In this document: piece by piece, positions 8,120 to 18,312 of the stretch
Layout: each line of letters starts with the position of its first letter
How positions within the stretch are numbered: position 1 is the stretch's first letter
DNA from: Akkermansia muciniphila
GTDB taxonomy: Bacteria; Verrucomicrobiota; Verrucomicrobiia; Limisphaerales; SXTU01
Length of the DNA stretch: 64,000 nucleotides
Assembly (NCBI GenBank): GCA_945874145.1
Contig: CAMCFN010000012.1
Span: forward strand, 1-64,000
Reading direction: 5' to 3'
The notes under the pieces: generated by a model
Seen by the model: only the letters and a program-made list of their open reading frames with translations
Databases searched by the model: none
What the model was told of the DNA's origin: nothing
Program-made: the position numbers and the translations under genes

Positions 8120-9067
8120 ATGTCGAAACCTGCTTTGGGACGCGGTCTGAGCGCGTTGCTGGGTGGTGGGGCCGCGTCTGTGAAGGCCGCCTCGCCCGCT
8201 CCGGTGCTCGCGCCCGCGGCCGCGGTGCCGCCAGTCCCCGCGCCGGTTGCGCCCGCTGGCGAACAGGTTCGGCCCATGCCTATCCAGCGCGTCCGGCCGT
8301 GCGCGTTCCAGCCGCGCAAAGATTTTGCGGAGGACGCCCTCCGGGAGTTGGCGGATTCCATCAAGGCTCAAGGCATCCTCTCACCGCTGATCGTCCGGCC
8401 CTTGGGCGATGACTTTGAACTCATTGCCGGCGAACGCCGCTGGCGGGCCGCGCAACTGGTCGGGCTCAAAACGGTTCCAGTCATCGTCCGTGAAGCGGAC
8501 GATCGCACCGTAGTGGAGTTGGCGCTCATCGAGAACCTGCAGCGCGAGAACCTCAATCCGATTGAGGAAGCGCTCGGCTACGCGCAACTCATCGAGCAGT
8601 TCCAGCTCACGCAGGAAACCGCCGCCGCGAAGGTCGGCAAGAGCCGCGCCGTCGTCGCCAACGCGCTGCGTCTGCTCAAGCTCGCGCCCGAGCTGCAAGG
8701 CTACCTGCGGCACAGCCAGCTCTCCGTCGGCCACGCCAAGGTCATCCTCGGCCTGTCCGGGGCGGCGGAGCAGAAGCTGGCCGTCGAGCGCGTTTTCAAG
8801 GACGGCCTGAACGTCCGCCAGACCGAGGATCTGGTCGCCCGCCTCCAGCAGTCCAGCACGCAGGCTCCGGCCAAGGCCGCCAGCGGCAGCAAGCCCGCCG
8901 TGCCGCGCGATGTGCATGTGGCCAGTCTGGAAACCAAGTTACAGGAACGCTTCGGCACCAAAGTCGCCCTGCGTTATCGCAAGGGCAAAGGCGCGGTGGA
9001 AATCCGCTTCTTTAACGACGACGACCTCGACCGCATCCTGCAAATCGCGGGTGTGAAAGTTGATTAG
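8120..9067 (+). CDS. parB: Chromosome partitioning protein ParB
   Basis: The 315-residue protein starts MSKPALGRGLSALLGG, the ParA-stimulating N-terminus typical of ParB/Spo0J. An Ala/Pro-rich linker follows. Then come the ParB/Srx-like CTPase region (FQPRKDF...ADSIKAQGILSPLIVRP), the GERRWRAAQLVG box, ENLQRENLNPIEEA, and a helix-turn-helix for parS (TAAAKVGKSRAVVANALRLLKL). The C-terminal dimerisation segment ends in LDRILQIAGVKVD. No parA gene lies next to it, and no clear parS palindrome was noticed. The start has no Shine-Dalgarno sequence (TTTGCGCC-ATG). Confidence 0.95.
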   Translation: MSKPALGRGLSALLGGGAASVKAASPAPVLAPAAAVPPVPAPVAPAGEQVRPMPIQRVRPCAFQPRKDFAEDALRELADSIKAQGILSPLIVRPLGDDFELIAGERRWRAAQLVGLKTVPVIVREADDRTVVELALIENLQRENLNPIEEALGYAQLIEQFQLTQETAAAKVGKSRAVVANALRLLKLAPELQGYLRHSQLSVGHAKVILGLSGAAEQKLAVERVFKDGLNVRQTEDLVARLQQSSTQAPAKAASGSKPAVPRDVHVASLETKLQERFGTKVALRYRKGKGAVEIRFFNDDDLDRILQIAGVKVD

Positions 9068-9187
9068 CCGCGAAAGAGCACAAAGAGCGCAAACAGAGAA
9101 TGGCTCTGCATCTAACAGCTTCCTCGGTTCAACCGGCCGCCGCCGCTTCCTTCGGCCTTCTTTGCGTCCTCTGTGCCCTTTCGCAGC
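9067..9187. repeat. Imperfect long inverted repeat (GCGAAAG-type) between parB and def
   Basis: Arms 9067-9093 and 9161-9187 pair at 22 of 27 positions across a 67-base spacer that contains Pro/Arg-like GC-rich sequence. The left arm overlaps the end of parB. Similar A-rich, GCGAAA-containing arms are seen near 14.2-14.4 kb, 33.5-33.6 kb and, more weakly, 60 kb, which suggests a dispersed element. There is no coding capacity. It could give the parB and def transcripts a shared structured end. Confidence 0.5.
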
Positions 9188-9206
9188 CAAGTCCTGATTA
9201 TCCAAG

Positions 9207-9782
9207 ATGAAACTCCCCGTCTGCAAATACGGTGATCCCATCCTCCGCAAGAAGGGTGCGCTGGTCACTGAAGTCACCCCGGAAATCCGCCAGCTCATCG
9301 CGGACATGTTCGAGACGATGGAGGCTCACCACGGCGTAGGCCTCGCTGCGCAGCAGATCGGCCAGGCTCTCCAGCTCACCGTGATCGACATCCGGCCCAT
9401 TGAGGACCGTCCCTCCACGCTGGAATTGGACGGGAAACCCGCCGACCCCAAGTCCATCATGCCGCTTGTGCTGCTCAATCCGGTCGTGAATCCCGTCGGG
9501 GTGCCCGAGGCCGGCTCGGAAGGCTGCCTGAGCTTCCCGAAACTCTATGGCGAGATTGAGCGCCCCGAGTCCGTGGACGTGACGGCGACGAACGACAAGG
9601 GGGAGGCGCTTTCCTTCCGCTGTGGCGGTCTGCTGGCACGCTGCATTCAGCACGAAGTCGATCATCTCCACGGCATCCTCTTCATCGACCGCATGGACCG
9701 GGCCACGAAAGAGGATTTGAAGCTGGATCTGGATGATCTTCAGGCTGCGACCAAGGCGGCTTTGAAGAAGAGGAAGAAATAG
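9207..9782 (+). CDS. def: Peptide deformylase
   Basis: Peptide deformylase removes the formyl group from initiator Met using Fe2+ or Zn2+. All three motifs are present: GVGLAAQQIG (motif 1, near residue 46), EGCLSFP (motif 2, metal Cys) and QHEVDHLHG (motif 3, two metal His and catalytic Glu). The protein has 191 residues, normal for the family, with a short Lys-rich tail (KAALKKRKK). No methionyl-tRNA formyltransferase gene (fmt), its usual partner, is in the window. The gene is preceded by a long imperfect inverted repeat and lacks a Shine-Dalgarno sequence. Confidence 0.95.
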   Translation: MKLPVCKYGDPILRKKGALVTEVTPEIRQLIADMFETMEAHHGVGLAAQQIGQALQLTVIDIRPIEDRPSTLELDGKPADPKSIMPLVLLNPVVNPVGVPEAGSEGCLSFPKLYGEIERPESVDVTATNDKGEALSFRCGGLLARCIQHEVDHLHGILFIDRMDRATKEDLKLDLDDLQAATKAALKKRKK

Positions 9783-9804
9783 CCCGGAGCGGTGCCGTTT
9801 AAGC

Positions 9805-9820
9805 GCGGCGTTCACGCCGC
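9805..9820. terminator. Hairpin downstream of def
   Basis: GCGGCGTTCACGCCGC forms a 7-bp GC stem with a two-base turn, 23 bases after the def stop. There is no U-tract. It lies in the 180-base gap between converging def and the minus-strand prepilin gene. Confidence 0.4.
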
Positions 9821-9904
9821 AGAAACATTCGTTCTTCTACAGCACTCGCTTTCACCATGCGGGCAACGCGGACATTCCCTCACTCCGGTGCCAATAACGT
9901 TGCT

Positions 9905-9920
9905 GCGGCCTGAAGGCCGC
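9905..9920. terminator. Hairpin GCGGCCT-GA-AGGCCGC between def and the prepilin gene
   Basis: A perfect 7-bp GC stem is followed by GCTCCGG. It is the second hairpin in the def/prepilin gap. It resembles the CGCAGCCTGAAGCCTGCGG string at 32718-32736 beside the exonuclease gene, so it may be a REP-type repeat that also serves as a terminator. Confidence 0.4.
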
Positions 9921-9962
9921 GCTCCGGCTGGCGCCAGCCGCATCAGCAGTCCAGCGGGCCGC

Positions 9963-10655
9963 TTACGGTGCGGTGTCGAGTGTGGCCCAGAGCTGATCTT
10001 GCGCGGCATTGCAGGCTGGCCCAACCGAGATGCACAGCCCCAGTGGTCCGTCAAAGACCGCCCGGCGCGTCCACTTCACCGAGCCATCCACGAAGGCCAC
10101 ATTTACGCCGTTCACGTGCCGGGAATCCACCCGGGCGGGCTGGCCCACGCCATCCGCCAGCAACGCCGTGTTGGGCGGGCCTTCCAGACGCGGCCAAGGG
10201 TCCGGTGTGTCGTTGAGCGCCCAATCCACCACCGGTCGGGCCGCGTAGCCGCCCTGCACGTTGGTCCCCGCGATCCCAGGCGGCCACGGGTTAGCGAAAG
10301 TGTTGAAGGCCTGGGTGGGGGCGCGTTCTGCCGGACAGTAGAGCACGCTCGGAGCGCTCAACAGACCTTCCGTGTAAAGTCGTCCGAAGAGGACAAACTT
10401 ATCCGCCGTGCCGCTGTAAACCATCGTGTTGAATTGCTTGCGTCCGTCGCGATAGCCCAACGGCACGGTGTTGTCGTTGTCCAAGGCGAAGGTTTGTTCG
10501 AGGAGATACACCTGCCGCAGGTTGCTTGCGCACTTGGCTCCGAGGCCCTTGTGTTTTGCCTTGGCGAGAGCCGGCAGGAGCAGCCCCGCCAGGATCGCGA
10601 TGATGGCGATGACCACGAGCAGCTCGATCAGCGTGAAGGCGCGGCGAGCGTTCAT
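9963..10655 (-). CDS. Prepilin-type protein with H-x9-DG motif, translationally coupled to the quinoprotein fusion gene
   Basis: The 230-residue protein has the very short leader [34 protein letters not shown] and the motif [12 protein letters not shown] (His-x9-DG). The middle part has '[16 protein letters not shown]', a possible small disulfide or metal region. Its ATG overlaps the TGA of the upstream 1230-residue fusion gene by four bases (ATGA), so it is the last gene of a six-gene minus-strand run. This links a pseudopilin to a catabolic operon. Whether it assembles or acts as a membrane anchor is unknown. Confidence 0.85.
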   Translation of the reverse strand: MNARRAFTLIELLVVIAIIAILAGLLLPALAKAKHKGLGAKCASNLRQVYLLEQTFALDNDNTVPLGYRDGRKQFNTMVYSGTADKFVLFGRLYTEGLLSAPSVLYCPAERAPTQAFNTFANPWPPGIAGTNVQGGYAARPVVDWALNDTPDPWPRLEGPPNTALLADGVGQPARVDSRHVNGVNVAFVDGSVKWTRRAVFDGPLGLCISVGPACNAAQDQLWATLDTAP

Positions 10656-13600
10656 TTCCCCGGCAGCGCAAACGCCACGTAGGCATCGCCCGTCGGGCCG
10701 CCGAGCTTGCCTCCGCCACTCGCGGCAATGACCACGAACTGCCGACCGTTCACCTCATAGGTCGCTGGCGGTGCGTAGCCTCCCCACGGCAACTTCGCCG
10801 ACCACAGCTCCGCACCTGTCTCGGAGTCAAACGCGCGCAGCTTGCCGTCCTTGGTGCCGGCGCAGAAGATCAGCCCACCGGCGGTAACAATGGCACCGCC
10901 GAAATTCTCCGTGCCCGTTTTCGGAACCCCCTGACGCGTCAGCTCCTCGTGCTCGCCCAACGGCACCTTCCACAGCAGCTTTCCGGTGTTGAGGTCGAGG
11001 CAGTTCAGCGTGCCCCACGGTGGTTTGCAGGCGGGATAACCCTCGGGGTCGAGGAACCGGGTGAAGGAGTTCTGTGTGAATTGCGGGCGCTCGGGCCGGA
11101 CCTTGGGCGCGGTCTCCGCCAGCACCGGCACATCACGCACAAACAAAAAATCCAGCAACGCATTGAGATCGGGTTCGCTCATCGGCGGCGCGACGGGCAT
11201 CAAGCCCCGGCCGGTCTTGAGCAGCGCCACCACGTCAGCGTCTTTCAAGCGATGCTGCAGCCCGCGCAACGGTGGCGCCACGCCGATGCCGTTGCGGTTC
11301 GTGCCGTGGCACTGGGCGCAGGTGAGTTCGTAGAGTTGCTGGCCGCGCGTCGGCGGGGCCTTGGGGTCGCGCTTGGGCTCGTCCCAGTTGATGAGCGACA
11401 TCACCCACGGCACTTCGTTCGCGCTGACGTAGAGCCGTCCGGTCGTCGGGTCCGTGCAGGCACCGGTCCATTCCGCGCCGCCGTGGACACCGTAGAACAC
11501 CGTCACCTTTCGGTCGCTCACGGGCAGAAACCAGCCGAACTGCGCGCTTTTGAGCCGCTCCAGCGCCCATTCGCGCACCTCGGGCGTGCGCGTGGGGGCA
11601 TCCGCCAGCGTGTATTCCTGTCGCGCGAAGGGCTGCGGCAGTTCCAAGTCCGCCTGATACGGAGCCGTCAATTCACCTGGCACCGTGCTCGTGGGCGCGC
11701 GGCGCAGGCGGAAGGGGAACACCGGCTTGCCGTTCACGCGGTCGAGCAGCAACGTGTTGCCCGTCTTGCTCACCGCCGCGACCACATCCACGCGCCGCCC
11801 ATCGCGTGTGATGGTCGAGAGCACCGGCGGGGCAGGTAGATCGAGATCCCAGATGTCGTGCGGGATTTCCTGAAAATGCCAAAGCCGATTCCCGGTGCGG
11901 ACATCCAGCGCGACGAGGCAGTTGGCGAACAAGTTGTCCCCGCGATGGCTCATGCCAAGGAAGTTTGGTTTCGGCGATCCCGTGGTGATGAAGGCGATGC
12001 CGCGCTGCTCATCCAGCGCCATGCCACCCCAGCAATTCGCGCCGTTGGATTCCGTGCGATCCCAAGTGGCGTAACCAAACTCGCCGGGTTGCGGCACCGT
12101 GTGAAAGGTCCAGCGTTGCGCCCCGGTCACCGCGTCGAACGCCCACACATCCTTCTCAAAACCCGGCACCACAATCGTGCGCTCGAAGATGGCCGGGCCC
12201 GCTGTCGCAGCACCGAAGCCGCCCGGAGCGGGGCCCGGCAGCGTCACCCGGCCCGCCGTGCCAAACCCCGGCACGAGCTTGCCCGTCTGCGGGTCCAGAG
12301 CGTGCAGGTATTTGCCGGCGCAGAAGAAAAGCCGTTCTCCCGCACCCTCCTGTCCAGCCCACCACATCAGCCCCCGGAACGCAGGCCTGCTCTCGGGTTT
12401 GAAGCGCCACCGCTCAACGCCCGTCGCCGCCTCCACGGCGACGATGTGATGCCCCGCCGTCGGGGCAAACATCACGCCGCGCACGATTATGGGGTTGCAT
12501 TGGATGTTCCCCGCACCGTCCTTTGAGTTATACGTCCAGGCGGGCTGGAGGTTCTTCACGTTGCTCCGGTTGATCTGCGTCAACGCGGAGAAACGGGAGG
12601 AACCGCCATCGCCGTGCGAGCGGGTCCAGGTGCGGAACGTCTCGGTTTTCGGGAACCCGTTGTGTGGCGTGAGTTCGTCCGCGCGGGCGGCGGGAATGGT
12701 TTGGTAAGGCGGAAGCTTCGCACGAGCGGCCGCGTCTTCCACCGCCCAGTAATCCACCTTCGGGCCGGTGGCGGCGGGCTTGTCCCGCGCTGCTGGCAAC
12801 GTGTCGAAGTTCCACAAACCGACCGTGCGCTCATCCTGCTTCAGCGGCTCCGCAGCCACGCCTGCGATGTCCCGCGCACCACGGGAAATCCGCACGTCGT
12901 CCACCAAACCATCGCAACCCAGACCGCCTTCCACCAGTCTGCCAAACGCCAGCTCGCCGGGCTTCGGCGTGCCGGTGAGCGGGCGGAGCGGCGCCTCGCG
13001 GGCAAGCTTCCCGTCCACAAACAGCCGCACGCGGGCGGGCTCAATCACCGCCGCCAGCGCATGCCACTGGCCGTCGGCGATGTCCGCCTGCGTTTTGAAT
13101 TCCCCGCCCCGTCCGGGCAGATAAAGGCTGAACACCCCGCTGCCGGTGTAGCTGTAAAGCTCCCAATGCTCCGCCGAAGCCTTGGAGTCGCTGGCGATGA
13201 GGATATTGAACCCGCGTTTGGAAGCCACTTTGGCCCGGCATTCGATGGTGAGCGGCAACGTGCGGTATTCAGGCTTGCCCTCTACCACCATTCCCCCGGC
13301 CAGGGCATGGCCAAACTCCTTCGCGACCGAGGGTTGCCCGGTGCTGGCGACCGGGTTGGCGGCAACTGTCGGCGACGGCAAGTCGCCGGCGCGGGGTGCG
13401 TTGTGGGTGCGGAACTTTGGCTTCGGTCCGGCGGGTTTGCCGTCAAGTTGCGGCCGCAGCCAGTCGAGCCCGTCCAGGTTGTCCTGAAGCCGCTGCTCCG
13501 CATCGTCGTTGGTGTGGCCGATGATGCCGATGGGGCCGCGATAGCCGGAAGCGCGGATGACTTTGAGCAGGCCGAGGTCGAGGTCGCCCGCGCCGAGCGG

Positions 13601-14344
13601 CAGGATTTTCTGCCCCTTCTTGTCACCGCCCGCGACCATGCCGTTGAGGTTTAGGCAATGTAGATAGGGGATCATCGTCTTGAGCGCGACGGGGAAGCGG
13701 TCGAGGTGGTCGTGGCCGTGGTGGAGGTTGTAAACGACGCCCACATGCGCCGCGCCGTGCTCCTCGCGGAGGAGCTTGGCGACGGCGACCATGTTCTCCG
13801 GCTCGCCGGCCCAGCCGCCGTGATTGTAAATCGTAAGCCGGCACCCGGCCTTGCGTGTGCGCTCGACCACCGGCAGCAACTGCTTGGCCGCGAGTTGGAC
13901 GCGCTCTTCGTTGGTGGGCGCAGCGGGCGAGCCCATCATGACCCAGATTTGCGGGTGCAGTCCGTGCTTCGCGAACAGCCGATACGCCTCGTCGTGCTGC
14001 GACCAGAACGCGAAGTAATCCAGCTTGTGCTTCTGGTATTCCAAAATCTCCTGCTCGAACGTCGGCACATGCTCCGCACGCCAGTCGTAGGCCACCTTGG
14101 TGAAGCCGAGCTTGGCGACCATCTCCGCGCGCTCGGCGGGTCCGCGCTTTTTGGAATCGAACGGCACGATGCACCAAGCCACCAAGTTCGTGCGGGCGAA
14201 GAGCTGGACTTCGGCGGCCCGGGAGGAGAAGCCCGCGAAACACGCGAAATACACTAAAAGAAGCCTGAAAATGGCGCTTTTGGACGAGTGAAGGGTGCGG
14301 TTATGGTCGGTTGGAGATATCCAGTGAGAATTGAAGGCGTTCAT
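10652..14344 (-). CDS. Exported fusion: sugar-isomerase-like TIM barrel + LamG-like domain + PQQ quinoprotein with inserted cytochrome c
   Basis: In 1230 residues four modules follow a signal peptide ([21 protein letters not shown]). Residues ~45-325 form a xylose-isomerase/AP-endonuclease-like TIM barrel ([25 protein letters not shown]). Residues ~350-530 form a LamG/concanavalin-like sandwich ([28 protein letters not shown]). Residues ~590-1230 form a PQQ-dependent dehydrogenase propeller ([30 protein letters not shown]). A heme-binding CAQCH at ~1009 sits in an inserted cytochrome c domain, with a likely Met ligand in GLMPVAPPM. Membrane-free glucose- or alcohol-type quinoproteins pass electrons to such a heme. 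Joining sugar isomerisation, binding and oxidation in one exported chain is unusual. The substrate is unknown. Confidence 0.85.
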   Translation of the reverse strand: MNAFNSHWISPTDHNRTLHSSKSAIFRLLLVYFACFAGFSSRAAEVQLFARTNLVAWCIVPFDSKKRGPAERAEMVAKLGFTKVAYDWRAEHVPTFEQEILEYQKHKLDYFAFWSQHDEAYRLFAKHGLHPQIWVMMGSPAAPTNEERVQLAAKQLLPVVERTRKAGCRLTIYNHGGWAGEPENMVAVAKLLREEHGAAHVGVVYNLHHGHDHLDRFPVALKTMIPYLHCLNLNGMVAGGDKKGQKILPLGAGDLDLGLLKVIRASGYRGPIGIIGHTNDDAEQRLQDNLDGLDWLRPQLDGKPAGPKPKFRTHNAPRAGDLPSPTVAANPVASTGQPSVAKEFGHALAGGMVVEGKPEYRTLPLTIECRAKVASKRGFNILIASDSKASAEHWELYSYTGSGVFSLYLPGRGGEFKTQADIADGQWHALAAVIEPARVRLFVDGKLAREAPLRPLTGTPKPGELAFGRLVEGGLGCDGLVDDVRISRGARDIAGVAAEPLKQDERTVGLWNFDTLPAARDKPAATGPKVDYWAVEDAAARAKLPPYQTIPAARADELTPHNGFPKTETFRTWTRSHGDGGSSRFSALTQINRSNVKNLQPAWTYNSKDGAGNIQCNPIIVRGVMFAPTAGHHIVAVEAATGVERWRFKPESRPAFRGLMWWAGQEGAGERLFFCAGKYLHALDPQTGKLVPGFGTAGRVTLPGPAPGGFGAATAGPAIFERTIVVPGFEKDVWAFDAVTGAQRWTFHTVPQPGEFGYATWDRTESNGANCWGGMALDEQRGIAFITTGSPKPNFLGMSHRGDNLFANCLVALDVRTGNRLWHFQEIPHDIWDLDLPAPPVLSTITRDGRRVDVVAAVSKTGNTLLLDRVNGKPVFPFRLRRAPTSTVPGELTAPYQADLELPQPFARQEYTLADAPTRTPEVREWALERLKSAQFGWFLPVSDRKVTVFYGVHGGAEWTGACTDPTTGRLYVSANEVPWVMSLINWDEPKRDPKAPPTRGQQLYELTCAQCHGTNRNGIGVAPPLRGLQHRLKDADVVALLKTGRGLMPVAPPMSEPDLNALLDFLFVRDVPVLAETAPKVRPERPQFTQNSFTRFLDPEGYPACKPPWGTLNCLDLNTGKLLWKVPLGEHEELTRQGVPKTGTENFGGAIVTAGGLIFCAGTKDGKLRAFDSETGAELWSAKLPWGGYAPPATYEVNGRQFVVIAASGGGKLGGPTGDAYVAFALPGK

Positions 14345-14378
14345 GTTCGTTGAGTGTGCTCCGTGTGTTTAGTGGGCA
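14231..14378. repeat. Imperfect inverted repeat spanning the start of the fusion gene
   Basis: The left arm begins with GCCCGCGAAACACGCGAAA (14231-14249), identical over 19 bases to 33505-33523. The right arm, 14352-14378, pairs with it at about 19 of 27 positions. Read on the minus strand, the left arm encodes the hydrophobic core of the fusion protein's signal peptide, and the right arm holds the TAA of the upstream amidohydrolase. The element thus contributes coding sequence on both sides of the gene junction. Confidence 0.5.
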
Positions 14379-15649
14379 AATTCCTTTGTGGCCAGCCGGC
14401 CGGCCTTCAGCACGCCGCCTTGCAGCACGGCGAGGATGTTTTGCCGGTCTTCCAGCAGCGCGATGTTTTTCACGACATCCCCATCTACCACGAGCACGTC
14501 GGCGAGCTTGCCGGACTCCAGCGTGCCGAGGTCCGCGCTGCGGCCCATGATCTCCGCGCCGGTCTTGGTGGCGCACTTGAGGGTGTCCAGCGGGCTGAAA
14601 CCGACATACTTCACGAAGAAGCTCAGCTCCTTCGCGTAGTCCCCGTGGGGGTTCCAACCAAAGCCATAATCGCCACCCATGCCGATGCGGCCGCCCGCCT
14701 TGAGGATTTTCCGGTAGCTGGCCGCGCCGCCTTCAAGGGTTTCCTGATGCCCTTCAATCACGCGCTGCGGCAGGCCAAACTCCTTGCCGCGCACGACGCT
14801 GGCCTGCTCGAAGTAAAGACCCGGCACCACGGGCACATCGCGCTTCAGCAGCAGCTCCAGCCCTTCGTCATCGATGAAGGTCGCGTGCTCGATGCTGTCG
14901 TAGCCGGCGCGCAACGCGTTCTTGATGCCCTCGGTTGCCCGGCAGTGGCCGGTGACCTTGAGCTTGTGGTTGTGTGCGGTGGCGACGACGGCGTGCATCT
15001 CCTCGAAGGTCATGCACAGCGTGTGATGGTCGTTCTGATCGGGCCATGCGGCATCGCCGGTCGGATACGTCTTCACCCACTCGACGCCGTCCTTCACCAA
15101 CGCACGCACGGCCTTGCGCGCGTCCTCCACGCCGTTGATGCAGAACACAAGCCCGTCCATGCCGATCTTGCGGAAGTCGGGGTTCCAGTCCATCAGCCCG
15201 CCCGCGCTGCAAATCTCGCGGCCGCTGGCGACCAGGCGCGGGCCGGGGATGAGATCCTCCTCGAGGGCCTTCTTCAGCCACACGTCGCAGTTGAAGAGGC
15301 AACCGCCCGAGCGGGCGGCCGTGTAGCCGCATTCGAGCGCTAGCTTGCAGTTCACCGATGCGAGCAACGAGACGTATTCGACGGGATACTTGATGTCGAG
15401 GTCTTCGAGCTTCTCGATGTTGAAATAGGTTGCGTGGTAATGCGCCTCGACGAGGCCGGGCATGATGGTGCCGCCGCGCGCGTCAATGCGCCGCGCCTCG
15501 GCTGGCATGGCCGGCGCGCCGACGGCCGGGCCGGCGTAGTGGATGCGGCCATTTTCGATGACCAGCGCCGCGTCAGACACGGGCGGTGCGCCGGTGCCGT
15601 CGAAGAGCTGACCGTTGGAAACGATCGTGGTGCCGGTGGCTGTTTTCAT
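14369..15649 (-). CDS. Amidohydrolase-superfamily metal-dependent hydrolase
   Basis: The 426-residue protein shows the superfamily layout. A small N-terminal beta-sandwich (GTTIVSNGQLFDGTG...GTIMPGLVEAHYHA) carries the HxH metal pair at about residues 70-72. Further metal/catalytic histidines are in KVTGHCRA and DSIEHATF, and a late Asp is in IGMGGDYGFG. The C-terminal 'LESGKLADVLVVDGD' closes the sandwich. It is closest in look to imidazolonepropionase/prolidase-like members, which hydrolyse cyclic amides or dipeptides, but the substrate is not determined. There is no signal peptide, so it is cytosolic. It lies 24 bases upstream of the quinoprotein fusion. Confidence 0.82.
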   Translation of the reverse strand: MKTATGTTIVSNGQLFDGTGAPPVSDAALVIENGRIHYAGPAVGAPAMPAEARRIDARGGTIMPGLVEAHYHATYFNIEKLEDLDIKYPVEYVSLLASVNCKLALECGYTAARSGGCLFNCDVWLKKALEEDLIPGPRLVASGREICSAGGLMDWNPDFRKIGMDGLVFCINGVEDARKAVRALVKDGVEWVKTYPTGDAAWPDQNDHHTLCMTFEEMHAVVATAHNHKLKVTGHCRATEGIKNALRAGYDSIEHATFIDDEGLELLLKRDVPVVPGLYFEQASVVRGKEFGLPQRVIEGHQETLEGGAASYRKILKAGGRIGMGGDYGFGWNPHGDYAKELSFFVKYVGFSPLDTLKCATKTGAEIMGRSADLGTLESGKLADVLVVDGDVVKNIALLEDRQNILAVLQGGVLKAGRLATKEFAH

Positions 15650-15716
15650 GCGGATGTTGAACGGGAGTGGCCGCTGTAGTCGCGGTGGCTGATTGCGTGC
15701 GAGGGTTGGCTGACGG

Positions 15717-17081
15717 TTACAAGCTCCAGCCCTTGCGATACGCGCGCTGGATGAAGGGCGTGGCCTCCGGGGCGTTCTTCGCGCGAAGATTCACCGGGTC
15801 CCACTCCAGTTTTTTGCCCACGCGGAACGCGACGTTGCCGAGGTGGTTCGCCTCGGTGAGCCAGCCGGAATACTCGAAGTTCGCGCTGGGCTGGGTGCCG
15901 TTCTTGCAGGCCGTGAGCCAGTCATCGTAGTGGCTCTTCACGCGCGGAATGGTCGGCTCGGGGCGCTTGAAGTCGGCGAAGTCCTTCTCCGGCAGGAGCA
16001 CGTGCTTGCCGTAGTCGGAGAGCAGCATGCCCTTGTCGCCGACGAAGAGATGGCCGTTGCCCCACTGCGGGATTTTGTTTTCCGTCCACAGCTTCGGTTT
16101 GTCCTCGCCCTGATACCAAGTGAGCTTCACCGGTGGCATACCGTCACGCGCGCCATACTCATAGGTCGCGTGCATGGAGGCGGGGGCGATTTCCTTGTGC
16201 GCGGGCGGGCCGAAGCCCTCGACCGTCAGCGGAGCCTTGAGCTTGAGCGCCCAGAAGGGCAGGTCGTTCCAGTGCGAGCCCAGATCACTCATCGTGCCGT
16301 TGCCGAAGTCCCACCAGCGATACCACTTGGGGCCGGGGAAATAGACCTCGTTGAAAGGCCGTTCCGGCGCGGGGCCCAGCCACAAGTCCCAGTCCAGCCC
16401 GGCGGGAATCGGGGACGCTTCCTTCGGCCGGTCGGTCACATTGACAATGTCCTTGTTGCGCGCCGCCGCCTCCGCGCTCTGCAAGCCCCACGCGCGCGAG
16501 ACCCACACATGCGCTTCGCGCACGCCGCCGATGGCTCCAGCTTGGATTAACTCGACCACGCGCCGGTAGTTCTCGGTCGCGTGAATCTGGATGCCCATCT
16601 GCGTGGCGAGTTTGGGATTTGCGGCGGCGGCTTCGCGGACCTTGCGGGCCTCGTAGATGTTATAGGTGAGGGGCTTTTCGCAATACACATGCTTGCCGGC
16701 CTTTAGGGCCATCATCGTGGCGAAGGCGTGCGTGTGTTCGCAGGTGCTCACCACCACGGCGTCGTAGTCCTTCGCGTGGTCGAAGAGCTTGCGAAAGTCG
16801 GTGAAGGTCGCGGCCTGCGGATGCTTGGCCTTCGCGGCATCGAGGTTGCGCTGGTTCACATCGCACAGCGCGGCGATGTATTCGGTCTGCGCGACGCCGC
16901 CCATGTTCGCCCCGCCGCGGCCACCGGAGCCGATGATGGCGACCGAGAGCTTGTCATTCGGATTCCGCGCACTGAGGAGGGCGGGGAAGCCCAACGCGGC
17001 ACTGGCAGCGAGGGTCGCCTTGGCAAAGCGCCGACGTGAAATGACGGGAGATGAAGTGGCGGACGGGCGGATGGCTTTCAT
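15717..17081 (-). CDS. Gfo/Idh/MocA family oxidoreductase, Tat-exported
   Basis: The protein begins with a twin-arginine signal ([24 protein letters not shown]). The Rossmann fold follows ([17 protein letters not shown]), then CEKPLTYN, whose lysine belongs to the family's catalytic EKP motif, and the C-terminal substrate domain. Such exported members in this phylum are thought to act on sugars or glycosides with a tightly bound NAD(P). The start chosen is MKAIRPSA; the track ORF adds 8 residues. A SGNH hydrolase gene lies just upstream and the amidohydrolase gene downstream. A second paralogue starts the same run of genes. Confidence 0.87.
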   Translation of the reverse strand: MKAIRPSATSSPVISRRRFAKATLAASAALGFPALLSARNPNDKLSVAIIGSGGRGGANMGGVAQTEYIAALCDVNQRNLDAAKAKHPQAATFTDFRKLFDHAKDYDAVVVSTCEHTHAFATMMALKAGKHVYCEKPLTYNIYEARKVREAAAANPKLATQMGIQIHATENYRRVVELIQAGAIGGVREAHVWVSRAWGLQSAEAAARNKDIVNVTDRPKEASPIPAGLDWDLWLGPAPERPFNEVYFPGPKWYRWWDFGNGTMSDLGSHWNDLPFWALKLKAPLTVEGFGPPAHKEIAPASMHATYEYGARDGMPPVKLTWYQGEDKPKLWTENKIPQWGNGHLFVGDKGMLLSDYGKHVLLPEKDFADFKRPEPTIPRVKSHYDDWLTACKNGTQPSANFEYSGWLTEANHLGNVAFRVGKKLEWDPVNLRAKNAPEATPFIQRAYRKGWSL

Positions 17082-17112
17082 GCCCGCAGTTTGAAGCCAA
17101 CTCAACGCGGGG

Positions 17113-18294
17113 TCAACGCGCGGCCTTCATCCGGTCGCGCTCGGCCAGCCGCCACTTGAGCCACGAGTAGAAGCTCGTGCCGATCTGCTGGTAGCCGGTA
17201 GCATTCGGATGCACCGCGTTGTTGTCGGGATACCCGCCAACGATGTCGAGATTCAGCTCGGTTGGGACGATGAAAATGCCTTCCGCCTCGCGCCCGCCGA
17301 AGTGCGCGAGCTGCCGCTCCACCAGCCGATGTTGCACGGCCCGCCAGTTGGCGCGGGTGTATTGCTGCTTGTAGTTCGCCACGAACGCGGCGTCGCGGAT
17401 GTTCCCCGGCGTCGTAAGTCCGACGCCCAGTTCAGCGCGGGGCGCGGCCTGATGGAAGGCGGCGAGCAGGAGGTCGGCTTGCTGGAGCATCTGCGTGATG
17501 CCGGCGTCGAGCGCGGCGGGATCGTCGGCCTTGAGGCGGAAGCAGTCGTTGATGCCGAGCAGGAAAGTAACGAAGTCCGGCGCGCGTCCGCCGCAGTGTT
17601 TCGCGATGTAGTTGGCGACATCGAGCTGCGGTTTCCCCTGCGGGCCGGTGGCGGCGACGAACGGACTACTGTTCGTGTAGCCGGGCATGGGGCGCTCGGG
17701 GTTGAACAGCGTGTTGAACCGGCTCCATGTCCACCCACCGTAGCCTTCATGCGCGACGTTCGTGGCCGCGCTGGCTGGCCGGTGCGTGCCCAGCATCCGC
17801 CATTTTGGATTTCCCGGCAGGGCCAGCAAGCGGGCCATCTCGTTCGGATAAGCCGATGCGTGCGTGAGGCTGTCCCCGACGAGGAGCAGTGCGATGTCCT
17901 GCTCCTTGCCCGCGTTCGGTGGCACCACGTGGACCACGGTCTGGGCGTGTTCTGGAACCCCGGCTGAAGCCTGGCTTGCCCGGATCGCCAATGGATGTCG
18001 GCCCACTTGGGCGGTCGTGGCCGTCAATGTCCAGCGGTTGGAAAGCGTCTGGCCGATGCCGCACTCAACCGCGAAGGCGGGAGTGGCCTCCGGCTTGGCG
18101 AGCACGACATTCGCGAAGTGCAGATTCATCGGCACGCCGGGCACGGCGTAAACCGTCGGTGGCAACGTGAGGCGTAATCCTCTCGCCGGAGGCGTAATGA
18201 CCGCCTTCGGAGTCTGCGCGGGAAGCGACGCGACGAAGCCGAGGCACAGCCCGACGAACAGTCGGCGCAGCGACAGCCAAGGATGAGTCTTCAT
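17113..18294 (-). CDS. Secreted SGNH/GDSL hydrolase
   Basis: The 393-residue protein has a signal peptide ([23 protein letters not shown]). An N-terminal domain of about 110 residues is likely beta-rich. The SGNH hydrolase domain follows: [14 protein letters not shown] (Ser block I), LLGINDCF (Asn block III) and [16 protein letters not shown] (His block V). In block V the residue three before the His is Asn, not the usual Asp, with an Asp five before. Whether the triad is intact is uncertain. Members deacetylate or de-esterify carbohydrates. It sits 18 bases after the upstream Gfo/Idh/MocA gene, which suggests cotranscription. Confidence 0.82.
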   Translation of the reverse strand: MKTHPWLSLRRLFVGLCLGFVASLPAQTPKAVITPPARGLRLTLPPTVYAVPGVPMNLHFANVVLAKPEATPAFAVECGIGQTLSNRWTLTATTAQVGRHPLAIRASQASAGVPEHAQTVVHVVPPNAGKEQDIALLLVGDSLTHASAYPNEMARLLALPGNPKWRMLGTHRPASAATNVAHEGYGGWTWSRFNTLFNPERPMPGYTNSSPFVAATGPQGKPQLDVANYIAKHCGGRAPDFVTFLLGINDCFRLKADDPAALDAGITQMLQQADLLLAAFHQAAPRAELGVGLTTPGNIRDAAFVANYKQQYTRANWRAVQHRLVERQLAHFGGREAEGIFIVPTELNLDIVGGYPDNNAVHPNATGYQQIGTSFYSWLKWRLAERDRMKAAR

Positions 18295-18312
18295 GGTGTG
18301 AGTATCTGCGGG

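Noticed and set aside
8120-9067. parS sites / replication origin near parB
   Set aside because: I did not find a TGTTTCACGTGAAACA-like palindrome, DnaA boxes or parA, dnaA, gidA or other origin genes in the window.
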